5,329 nucleotides of DNA, taken from contig CALEMO010000099.1 of assembly GCA_937910825.1 (NCBI GenBank), forward strand, positions 1 to 5,329, in the 5' to 3' direction. The position numbers were made by a program, and so were the translations under genes. The notes under the pieces were generated by a model that was given only the letters and a program-made list of their open reading frames with translations, searched no databases and was not told where the DNA came from. This document shows, piece by piece, positions 1-5,329 of this stretch (position 1 is its first letter; each line of letters opens with the position of its first letter). Source of the DNA: an uncultured Solirubrobacterales bacterium. GTDB taxonomy: Bacteria > Actinomycetota > Thermoleophilia > Solirubrobacterales > 70-9.

Positions 1-3
1 AAC

Positions 4-10
4 CCTCCCC
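4..10 (-). promoter_or_regulatory. Shine-Dalgarno-like run after rmlC, possibly for a next gene off the left edge
   Basis: On the minus strand the bases directly after the rmlC stop are purine-rich, with GGGGAGG at 10-4. The rmlC stop itself sits in the same 12-mer that precedes rmlB. This would suit a further co-directional gene starting at or just beyond position 1, but no start codon can be seen, so it is only a hint that the operon continues. No terminator hairpin is visible in the few bases available. Confidence 0.25.
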
Positions 11-17
11 TGCCCCT

Positions 18-566
18 TCAAAACGGAAGATCCGGACCGATTTCAGCCAGGGTCCGGGCCTTTTTGTCGCGGGTCGAAAGCTTTGGCACGGACACCGGCC
101 ACTGAACCCCTACCTGGGGATCGTCCCAGCGGATACCGGCCTCCGTCGCCGGGTCATACAAGCTTGAAACCAAGTAGGTCACGTCGGCCACTTCCGACAA
201 TACGCAGAAACCGTGTGCGAATCCGACGGGGACGAAGAGCTGGCGATGCAGCGCATCGTCCAGCACGTAGCCCGCCCACTTTCCGTAGGTCGGTGAACCG
301 TGCCTCAGATCCACCGCCACATCGAAGATGCTGCCGCGCGGGCAGCGGATCAGCTTTGCCTGGCCCGGATCAGTCTGGAAGTGAAGTCCGCGCAAGATAC
401 CCTGACCGGATCGCGAGTGATTGTGCTGCACAAAATCAACGTCGACCCCGAGATCACGCCAGGGATCGAGGCTGAAGGTTTCGACGAAAAAACCACGATC
501 ATCGCCGTGGACTTCAGGCTCGACCAGGACCAGACCATCCAGGCCGGTTTCGATCCGCTTTGCCAA
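18..566 (-). CDS. rmlC: dTDP-4-dehydrorhamnose 3,5-epimerase (RmlC)
   Basis: Cytoplasmic cupin-fold enzyme that epimerises C3 and C5 of dTDP-4-keto-6-deoxyglucose, the third step to dTDP-L-rhamnose. The 182-residue product is full length for the family. Visible motifs are EPEVHGDDRGFF (about 16-27), RGLHFQ (59-64), FVPVGFAHGF (111-120) and GIRWDDP (144-150). By comparison with Salmonella RmlC (His63, Lys73, Tyr133, Asp170), the equivalents here are His62, Lys71, Tyr131 and Asp167, all present. The start is TTG (minus strand, 566-564), one nucleotide after the rmlB stop. No ATG or GTG nearby fits the conserved N-terminus, and starting here gives the usual distance to the GDDRG motif. There is no clear Shine-Dalgarno, so initiation probably depends on ribosomes finishing rmlB. 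It is the last complete gene of the rmlADBC unit. Identity is firm; the exact start is slightly less so. Confidence 0.96.
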   Translation of the reverse strand: MAKRIETGLDGLVLVEPEVHGDDRGFFVETFSLDPWRDLGVDVDFVQHNHSRSGQGILRGLHFQTDPGQAKLIRCPRGSIFDVAVDLRHGSPTYGKWAGYVLDDALHRQLFVPVGFAHGFCVLSEVADVTYLVSSLYDPATEAGIRWDDPQVGVQWPVSVPKLSTRDKKARTLAEIGPDLPF

Positions 567-567
567 G

Positions 568-1569
568 TCAGGCGCCCAGGTCGACGCCGTACTGGCGCTC
601 GTAATACTCGCGGTACTCGCCGGACCTGAGGGCCTGCCACCATTGAGGGTTGTCCCTGTACCAGGCTACGGTGCTTTCGATTCCCTGCGCGAAATTAACC
701 GCGGCCTTCCAGCCGAGCGCCTGCGTCTTCGCCGCGGAAAGTGAATAGCGAAGGTCATGTCCAAGCCGGTCTTCGACGTAGGTGATCAGCGATTCATCCC
801 GACCCGTCAGGGCAAGGATGGCTTTGACGACATCCAGGTTTGTCTCTTCGTCCGGACCGCCGACGTTGTAGACCTCTCCGGCCTGACCGTTCACCAGGAC
901 GGCGTCGATCGCTGTGCAGAAGTCACGTACGAAAAGCCAGTTCCGGACTTGCTTGCCGTCTCCATAGACCGGGATCGGATCGCCGTGGATCGCGTTGAGG
1001 ATGACCAGCGGGATCAACTTCTCCGGGTGCTGCTGCGGCCCGTAGTTGTTTGACGCGCGCACGGTCAGCGAATCCGCACCGTAGGTGTGGTTGAAGGCCG
1101 AGACGATCATGTCGCCACCCGCCTTTGAGGCCGAGTAGGGAGACGAAGGGTCGATTGGTGAGGCTTCGGTGAACGAGCCTTCGTCGATTGATCCGTAGAC
1201 CTCGTCAGTCGAAATCTGGAGGTGCCGGATACCGGCGTCACGGGCGGCTTCGAGCAGGACATAGGTGCCGAAGACGTCGGTCGTGATGAATTCGCCAGGA
1301 GCTTCGATCGAGCGATCGACGTGCGACTCGGCCGCGAAGTTCACGATCGCGTCGCATCCGTCAAGCGTCCGGCGGGAAGTTTCGCGGTCACAGATATCCG
1401 CTTCGACAAAGCTGAACCGCTGCTCGGGGACACCTTCAAGATTGGCCAGCCGGCCGGCGTAGGTCAGCTTGTCGAGAACGACGATTTCGTCTTCGGGAAA
1501 TTTCTCGAGGTGGTGATGCACGTAGTTGGACCCGATGAATCCGGCGCCACCGGTGACCATGATCTTCAT
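568..1569 (-). CDS. rmlB: dTDP-glucose 4,6-dehydratase (RmlB)
   Basis: Extended short-chain dehydrogenase/reductase that converts dTDP-glucose to dTDP-4-keto-6-deoxyglucose with tightly bound NAD, the second step to dTDP-L-rhamnose. The 333-residue length is normal. The N-terminal Rossmann motif TGGAGFIG covers residues 6-13. NFAAESHVDRS (77-87) is a family signature. The catalytic triplet Thr121-Asp122-Glu123 (STDEVYG) distinguishes dehydratases from plain epimerases, and Tyr145-xxx-Lys149 lies in SPYSASKAGGD. RASNNYGPQQHPEKLIP (172-188) and RNWLFVRDFC (209-218) form the substrate-binding part. The ATG start overlaps the rmlD stop by four bases (ATGA, 1569-1566), and a GAAGGGG run lies 10 nt upstream inside rmlD. 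Nothing looks truncated or altered. RmlB alone can feed several deoxysugar pathways; the neighbouring rmlC and rmlD make L-rhamnose the expected product. Confidence 0.97.
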   Translation of the reverse strand: MKIMVTGGAGFIGSNYVHHHLEKFPEDEIVVLDKLTYAGRLANLEGVPEQRFSFVEADICDRETSRRTLDGCDAIVNFAAESHVDRSIEAPGEFITTDVFGTYVLLEAARDAGIRHLQISTDEVYGSIDEGSFTEASPIDPSSPYSASKAGGDMIVSAFNHTYGADSLTVRASNNYGPQQHPEKLIPLVILNAIHGDPIPVYGDGKQVRNWLFVRDFCTAIDAVLVNGQAGEVYNVGGPDEETNLDVVKAILALTGRDESLITYVEDRLGHDLRYSLSAAKTQALGWKAAVNFAQGIESTVAWYRDNPQWWQALRSGEYREYYERQYGVDLGA

Positions 1570-2423
1570 TCGCTCGCTGCCCCTTCAAGACTCTTCTTCT
1601 GCCCGAGATACCCCTTGAGCCCGTCCTGCCAAACAGGCAGGACGATCGCGTGCGGATTCTCGCTGATCAGTGCCGAAAAAGCCGGCCGCGGCGCCTTGCG
1701 GCCAAACATCTCGGTGGTAGCCGAAAGGGTTACGACCTCCATCCCGGCTTGGCTGAATATTTCCCCCGCAAACTCGTACCAGGAACAGTGGCCGCCACCG
1801 GCCATGTGGTGAACGCCGTAGGCGTCGGAATCGAGCATCCGTACGATTCCGTAGGCAAGGTGCCATGTATAGGTAGGTGCCCCAACCTGATCGTGGACGA
1901 CCAGTACCTGCCCCTGACTCTTGCCGAGACGGATCATCGTATCGACGAAATTCGGGCCGTCCAGACCGAAAAGCCAGGAGGAGCGGACGACGTAGGCCCG
2001 GCGATTTGCCTGGAGGGTCGCTACCTCACCGGCCAGCTTGGTCTTTCCATAGACGGAAATCGGACTCGTCGCGTCACTTTCGACGTAGTCGGAGCCTTTC
2101 TGCCCATCGAAAACGTAGTCGCTCGATACGTAGACGATCCTCGCGCCGACCGCAGCAGCAGCGCTGCTGACAAGGCCGGCGGCGGTGCCATTGCTCAGCA
2201 ACGCACCTTCGGGATCGTCCTCGGCGCCGTCAACGTCGGTCCACGCGGCGCAGTTGATGACTGCGTCCGGACGGTCGATGCCGAAGCGACGCTCCAGCGC
2301 ATCGCCATCGGTGATGTCCAGTCCGGTATGGGAAAAGCCACGCACGTCGTGTCCGGCTTCCTCAGCGGCCTTCATCACGTCGCTGCCGAGCATGCCACGC
2401 GCACCGGTGACCAGGATCTTCAT
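1566..2423 (-). CDS. rmlD: dTDP-4-dehydrorhamnose reductase (RmlD)
   Basis: SDR-fold reductase that uses NAD(P)H to reduce the C4 ketone of dTDP-4-dehydro-L-rhamnose, the final step to dTDP-L-rhamnose in the cytoplasm. The 285-residue length is typical. The nucleotide-binding motif TGARGMLG spans residues 6-13. NCAAWTDVDGAE (57-68) is the family signature that replaces the NFAAESHVDRS block of RmlB. SSDYVFDG (100-107) supplies the catalytic serine region, and Tyr125-GKT-Lys129 is the YxxxK pair. RSSWLFG (147-153), QVGAPTYTWHLA (179-190) and RPAFSAL (246-252) match the substrate-binding half. The ATG at 2423-2421 shares one base with the rmlA stop (TGATG), and no strong Shine-Dalgarno sits at the normal spacing, so termination-reinitiation is likely. 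The last residues (LEGAASE) overlap the start of rmlB. Confusion with RmlB or a generic SDR is unlikely. Confidence 0.96.
   Translation of the reverse strand: MKILVTGARGMLGSDVMKAAEEAGHDVRGFSHTGLDITDGDALERRFGIDRPDAVINCAAWTDVDGAEDDPEGALLSNGTAAGLVSSAAAAVGARIVYVSSDYVFDGQKGSDYVESDATSPISVYGKTKLAGEVATLQANRRAYVVRSSWLFGLDGPNFVDTMIRLGKSQGQVLVVHDQVGAPTYTWHLAYGIVRMLDSDAYGVHHMAGGGHCSWYEFAGEIFSQAGMEVVTLSATTEMFGRKAPRPAFSALISENPHAIVLPVWQDGLKGYLGQKKSLEGAASE
1580..1586 (-). promoter_or_regulatory. Probable ribosome-binding site of rmlB inside rmlD
   Basis: GAAGGGG on the minus strand, 10 nt before the rmlB ATG, is the best Shine-Dalgarno-like run at any internal junction of the operon. It lies within the last codons of rmlD, so rmlB may be translated both by coupling through the ATGA overlap and by independent ribosome loading. 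The same 12 bases around it (TTGAAGGGGCAG) recur at the rmlC end near the left edge. Confidence 0.4.
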
Positions 2424-3496
2424 CAGACGATCTCGATCTCCGACCGGTCGCCGACCAGCAAGCGCAGGGTCCGCGGCGGGCCGTCAGTCCGGGTCACTCT
2501 CACATCGCGACCGAGCAGGCTCGCTTCCATCCGTGTCCCCAGGTCTTCTACGGTGGCGCCGGCCAGCAGGATCGAATGCTCGACTTCCGAGCGCCGTACG
2601 CACACATCGCGGCCGATCGACGTATATGGGCCGATGTAGGCGTTTTCGATTACCGCGCCAGAAGCGATGACCGCGGGGCCGCGTACCACCGACCCCCTCA
2701 GCACGGCACCCTCTTCCAGGATGACCCGACCTTCCACCTTCGAATCCTCCATGTAACCGTCGATGCTCGTCTCGATCTCTTCGAGCACGAGGCGGTTGGC
2801 CTCCAGCATGTCAGCGAGCTGGCCCGTGTCCTTCCACCAGCCCTTGACCACCTCCGAATGCACATCCCGCCCGTCGGTAATCAGGGTCTGGATCGCTTCG
2901 GTTATCTCAAGTTCGTTGCGCCAGGAGGGCTTCAGCCGGCGGGCAGCTTCGATAATCGCCGGCGAGAACAGGTACACCCCGACCAGGGCCATGTTCGATG
3001 GCGGGTCATCCGGCTTCTCGACCAGGTTCACAACCCGGCCGCCGTCAAGTTCAGCCACGCCGTACGAACTCGGGTCATCCACCTCGGTCAACAGGATCAG
3101 GGCGTCGGGAGAATCCTTGCGGAACGTTTCGACCAGGCCGGAGATCCCGTTGCGAAGCAGGTTGTCCCCCAGGTACATGACGAAAGACGAACCAGCGAGA
3201 AAATCTTCCGCGGTGAGCACCGCATGGGCGAGTCCGAGGGGCTCCGACTGCTCGATGTAGGTGATGCTGGCCCCGAAACGACTGCCATCGCCGACCGCCT
3301 CCCGGATTTCGTCCCCGGTGAGCGGTGCAATGACGATCCCGATCTCGGTCACCCCCGCTTCCACCAGCGCCTCGATCCCGTAGAACAGGACCGGCTTGTT
3401 GGCGACGGGAACCAGTTGCTTGGCCGAGGTATGCGTTATCGGACGCAGGCGGGTGCCGGCTCCGCCGGACAGGATCAGTCCCTTCAGGTCTTCCAT
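2423..3496 (-). CDS. rmlA: Glucose-1-phosphate thymidylyltransferase, long form (RmlA)
   Basis: Transfers dTMP from dTTP to glucose-1-phosphate to make dTDP-glucose, the entry step of the pathway. From the ATG at 3496-3494 the protein is 357 residues, about 65 longer than the classic enterobacterial RmlA of roughly 290. The nucleotidyltransferase domain shows GGAGTRLRP (11-19), SAKQLVPVANKP (24-35), YLGDN with Asp111, VEKP (159-162) and WWKDTG with Asp223, the usual metal-binding aspartates. From about residue 247 there are hexapeptide-like turns (for example GRVILEEGAVLRGSVV and GAVIENAYIGPYTSIG) forming a left-handed beta-helix, as in the long StrD-type thymidylyltransferases. An ATG 14 codons upstream (3538) is in frame, but its added residues are not family-like and it would overlap the divergent gene, so the 3496 start is preferred. 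First gene of rmlADBC. The long type also occurs in antibiotic deoxysugar clusters; here the companions point to L-rhamnose. Confidence 0.94.
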   Translation of the reverse strand: MEDLKGLILSGGAGTRLRPITHTSAKQLVPVANKPVLFYGIEALVEAGVTEIGIVIAPLTGDEIREAVGDGSRFGASITYIEQSEPLGLAHAVLTAEDFLAGSSFVMYLGDNLLRNGISGLVETFRKDSPDALILLTEVDDPSSYGVAELDGGRVVNLVEKPDDPPSNMALVGVYLFSPAIIEAARRLKPSWRNELEITEAIQTLITDGRDVHSEVVKGWWKDTGQLADMLEANRLVLEEIETSIDGYMEDSKVEGRVILEEGAVLRGSVVRGPAVIASGAVIENAYIGPYTSIGRDVCVRRSEVEHSILLAGATVEDLGTRMEASLLGRDVRVTRTDGPPRTLRLLVGDRSEIEIV

Positions 3497-3503
3497 TGTC
3501 GCA

Positions 3504-3509
3504 AGGCTA
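3504..3509 (-). promoter_or_regulatory. Candidate -10 element for the rml operon, possibly leaderless
   Basis: On the minus strand the hexamer TAGCCT (fits TANNNT) ends seven nucleotides before the rmlA ATG, which would put the transcription start at or next to the A of the ATG. An overlapping TATAGC (3506-3511) is an alternative. No Shine-Dalgarno-like purine run precedes this ATG, and no convincing -35 is visible. Leaderless mRNAs with such -10 placement are well documented in Actinobacteria. The assignment is inference from position and consensus only. Confidence 0.4.
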
Positions 3510-3515
3510 TAGACA

Positions 3516-3521
3516 TAGGAT
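3516..3521 (+). promoter_or_regulatory. Candidate -10 element (or weak RBS) for the GT2 gene
   Basis: TAGGAT fits TANNNT and ends six nucleotides before the ATG at 3528, a spacing compatible with leaderless transcription. The same bases contain AGGA with a seven-nucleotide spacer to the ATG, which could instead be a weak ribosome-binding site on a leadered message started inside rmlA. Sequence alone does not separate these. No good -35 is seen at standard spacing. Confidence 0.35.
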
Positions 3522-3527
3522 CGACCG

Positions 3528-4463
3528 ATGAAGCCCACCGCCTACATCCCGACCCTGAACGGTCGAGACCGCCTCAGGCTGGCTCTGGAGAGTCTGCGCG
3601 GGCAAACGCTGGGATGTGAGGTGGTCGTGGTCGACAATGGCTCGTCGGACGGCACAGAGGAAATGGTGGCGGACGATTTCCCGGAGTTCCGGCTGATCGC
3701 CCTTGACCACAACCACGGCTTCGGCCGGGCCCTCAACCATGCGATAGCCGAAGTGGGAGAAGGCCCGATCCTGCTGCTCAATAACGATGTCGTACTCGAG
3801 CCTGATTTTGTTTCGAACATCTGTCGAACCGCAACTGATACCGGGGCCGAGATGGTCGCCAGCGTTCTCTTGCGGGACGACCGGACCGGGATCATAGATT
3901 CGGCCGGAATCGTCGCCGACGCCCAGACCCTGATGGCTTTCGACTTTCTCGAAGGAAAGCCCGAAGCGGCCGCCGCCGAGGCCGCCGACCCACTCGGTCC
4001 GAGCGGCGGCGCCGCCCTGTTCGGGCGTCTGGCCTTCGAGCGGATCGGTGGCTTTGATCCTGAGATATTCGCCTACTACGAAGACCTGGACCTCGCCTTG
4101 AGAATGCGCGTTCAGGGCTGCACCTGCGCCCTCGCAAGGGACGCCCGGGGAACCCATACGAGGTCAGCCACCCTCGGAAACCACTCGGCCGAGAAATACG
4201 CGATAACGGGATGGAGCCGCGGCTACCTGATGCGCCGTTACGGCGTCATGAATTCTCTTACCGGCGCGGTCAGGGCGCTGGCGTTCGAAAGCTTTGTCTG
4301 CCTCGGTCAGGTTCTGATCGAGCACACCGCCAGCGGCATCCGGGGAAGGATCAAGGGCTGGCGCGCCGCCGGCTCGATGCCCCGCAGGCAGATGCCCGCC
4401 TCCGGCCTCACCCGGATCTCGGCCCGGACGGCCATCAGGGAAAGGCTGCGCCGCCTATCTTAG
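3528..4463 (+). CDS. GT2-family glycosyltransferase, candidate rhamnosyltransferase (WbbL-like)
   Basis: The 311-residue protein has a GT-A fold of glycosyltransferase family 2. In order: the N-terminal strand and loop YIPTLNGRDRL (6-16), nucleotide-binding VDNGSSDGT (35-43), NHGFGRALN (62-70), the DxD-equivalent LLNNDV (83-88, Asp87), the acceptor-loop SGGAALFGR (159-167), GGFDPEIFAYYEDLDLALR (174-192) with the probable catalytic-base region Glu185-Asp186, and His210 after it. This arrangement matches WbbL-type rhamnosyltransferases and related GT2 enzymes. No signal peptide or clear transmembrane span is present. The C-terminal 60 residues are rich in Arg/Lys with a moderately hydrophobic helix before them, suggesting peripheral membrane association at the lipid-linked acceptor. 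It diverges from rmlA by 31 bp, so dTDP-L-rhamnose is a likely donor; this is inference, as GT2 donor specificity cannot be read from motifs. The ATG is directly before the family N-terminus. The next gene converges, so it appears monocistronic. Confidence 0.92.
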   Translation: MKPTAYIPTLNGRDRLRLALESLRGQTLGCEVVVVDNGSSDGTEEMVADDFPEFRLIALDHNHGFGRALNHAIAEVGEGPILLLNNDVVLEPDFVSNICRTATDTGAEMVASVLLRDDRTGIIDSAGIVADAQTLMAFDFLEGKPEAAAAEAADPLGPSGGAALFGRLAFERIGGFDPEIFAYYEDLDLALRMRVQGCTCALARDARGTHTRSATLGNHSAEKYAITGWSRGYLMRRYGVMNSLTGAVRALAFESFVCLGQVLIEHTASGIRGRIKGWRAAGSMPRRQMPASGLTRISARTAIRERLRRLS

Positions 4464-5329
4464 GTCGCTGATCTCGCCGATACTTTCGCCCAGCGCCAAA
4501 GCCCAGGGGCGATCGGTTGCGAGCAGTTCCAGGTGACGGCGACGCGACGCGAGCGCCATTTCGGCACGCCGTGCCGGATCCCGCGAAAGTCTGAGCATCA
4601 GCCCGGCCAGGGAACCGGCGTCCCCGGGTTCGAAATAGAGCACCGCATCCCCCCCGATCTCGCGATGTGGCGGGATGTCGCTGGCAATCGTCGGCAGACC
4701 GGCGGCCAGCGACTCGGCAACCGACAGGCCGTAGCCTTCGTAGGTGGATGGGTTGACCGTGCCGCAGCAGGCTTCGTATAGGGCTCGCAGCTCTTCATCG
4801 GAAATCCAGCCGGTCATCCTGAATCGTCCGTCCGCTTCCGTCGCCAGCCGGGCGATTCTTTCCACGTAACCGGGGTCACCCTCGCTGTCCCCGACGCAGA
4901 CGATGGCGGCACCGCTATCTCCCGTCTCGGATGAATCCCCGAGAGCGTCGATCGCCGTCTCGATCCCCTTGTAGCCGCGCAGGGCCCCGACCAGGAGAAA
5001 ATCTGGCGGGTTGCCTTCGATCTTTTCCGACGGAACCAGCTCGATATCCCGCGGCTGTTCGGCCACGATCGAAACCGGGCACCGGGGCTTCAGGTGCTCG
5101 ATCAGTTCAGTTCTGGAAAATTCCGAGATCGTCAGGATCTGGCTGGCCCTGCCGGCGCCGCCTTTCATCACCCGCCGGTAGTAGGTCGCCTCCAAACGGC
5201 CCCGTGCGGTTTCGCGAGCAGCAAGCCTGCGCACGTCGTGGACTACGAAGAGCAGTGGCGAGCGCCCCCAGACCGGAGCCTGGTCGCCCGGGCAGACCAG
5301 CAGCGTCGATGGACCGTTGAGAAACGGAG
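4455..5329 (-). CDS. GT4-family glycosyltransferase, 5'-truncated by window edge
   Basis: C-terminal portion of a GT-B-fold glycosyltransferase of family 4. The frame has no stop up to the right edge, giving 290 visible complete residues; perhaps 80-100 N-terminal residues lie outside. A GTG at 5234-5232 could be mistaken for a start, but the codons upstream encode conserved family sequence, including NGPSTLLVCPG and LLFVVHDV with the His-Asp typical of GT4 N-domains (fragment residues 30-31). Further motifs are ILTISEFSR (to about 72), the start of the C-domain LLVGALRGYKG (111-121) with the phosphate-binding Lys120, FRMTGWISDEEL (169-180), and the E-x7-E signature in STYEGYGLSVAES (Glu197, Glu205). 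This family uses NDP-sugars and retains the anomeric configuration. Mannosyl- or rhamnosyltransferase activity on a polysaccharide lipid intermediate is plausible but not decidable here. The 3' end overlaps the GT2 gene by nine bases, tail to tail. Confidence 0.93.
   Translation of the reverse strand, partial: PFLNGPSTLLVCPGDQAPVWGRSPLLFVVHDVRRLAARETARGRLEATYYRRVMKGGAGRASQILTISEFSRTELIEHLKPRCPVSIVAEQPRDIELVPSEKIEGNPPDFLLVGALRGYKGIETAIDALGDSSETGDSGAAIVCVGDSEGDPGYVERIARLATEADGRFRMTGWISDEELRALYEACCGTVNPSTYEGYGLSVAESLAAGLPTIASDIPPHREIGGDAVLYFEPGDAGSLAGLMLRLSRDPARRAEMALASRRRHLELLATDRPWALALGESIGEISDLR

Noticed and set aside
1650..2639. Long plus-strand open frame (329 codons) antisense to rmlD and the end of rmlA
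   Set aside because: Its translation resembles no family, it lies opposite clearly conserved genes, and long antisense frames are expected with GC-biased third positions.
3497..3538. Upstream in-frame ATG extending RmlA by 14 residues
   Set aside because: The added residues are not family-like, the family N-terminus begins at the downstream Met, and the extension would overlap the divergent GT2 start.
2576..3619. Plus-strand open frame (347 codons) antisense to rmlA and running into the GT2 gene
   Set aside because: It overlaps the 5' end of the GT2 gene in a different frame and is fully opposite RmlA motifs; no conserved domain is apparent.
3966..4016. GCC-rich inverted repeat inside the GT2 gene, possible hairpin
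   Set aside because: It encodes an Ala-rich variable loop and the Gly/Ala acceptor loop; runs of GCC/GGC are expected from codon bias and there is no T-run to make a terminator.
3507..4157. Minus-strand open frame (216 codons) antisense to the GT2 gene
   Set aside because: A composition shadow of the GT2 coding strand, whose family motifs are unambiguous.
1..5329. Mobile elements, CRISPR arrays, tRNA or rRNA genes, defence systems
   Set aside because: No direct repeat arrays, transposase or integrase motifs, tRNA-like segments or defence domains were seen; nearly every base lies in one of six recognisable metabolic or glycosyltransferase genes.

Overview
This is an ordinary-looking but compact sugar-nucleotide and glycosyltransferase locus from a high-GC bacterium. 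The strong GC bias at third codon positions produces long spurious antisense frames. The tightly packed gene layout, possible leaderless starts and a long-form RmlA all fit an actinobacterium. A deep-branching group such as Thermoleophilia/Solirubrobacterales is possible, but that placement is a guess from gene style and not proven here.

Positions 18-3496 (minus strand, reading right to left) hold a complete dTDP-L-rhamnose pathway in the order rmlA-rmlD-rmlB-rmlC. The junctions are a 1-nt overlap (TGATG), a 4-nt overlap (ATGA) and a 1-nt gap before a TTG start, so the four genes almost certainly form one transcript with coupled translation. RmlA activates glucose-1-phosphate to dTDP-glucose, RmlB dehydrates it to the 4-keto-6-deoxy sugar, RmlC epimerises C3 and C5, and RmlD reduces C4 to give dTDP-L-rhamnose. 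The recognised catalytic residues are present in all four. A purine-rich, Shine-Dalgarno-like run at the left edge suggests that another gene may follow rmlC outside the window.

Positions 3497-3527 are a 31-bp divergent intergenic region that must carry control signals for both rmlA and the plus-strand glycosyltransferase gene. Each side has a TANNNT -10-like hexamer 6-7 nt from the ATG, consistent with leaderless or near-leaderless mRNAs.

Positions 3528-4463 (plus strand) encode a GT2-family glycosyltransferase. By family resemblance and position it is a candidate rhamnosyltransferase using the product of the adjacent operon. Positions 4455-5329 (minus strand) encode the C-terminal part of a GT4/GT-B glycosyltransferase whose 5' end lies beyond the right edge. 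It meets the GT2 gene tail to tail with a 9-bp overlap. Together the genes look like part of a rhamnose-containing cell-surface polysaccharide or cell-wall glycan locus.

No RNA genes, mobile elements, CRISPR arrays or long repeats were seen, and no stretch over 300 bases lacks a gene. I found no convincing undescribed system. The points most worth checking are the tiny divergent promoter region, the start and upstream portion of the GT4 gene, and the acceptor of the GT2 enzyme.
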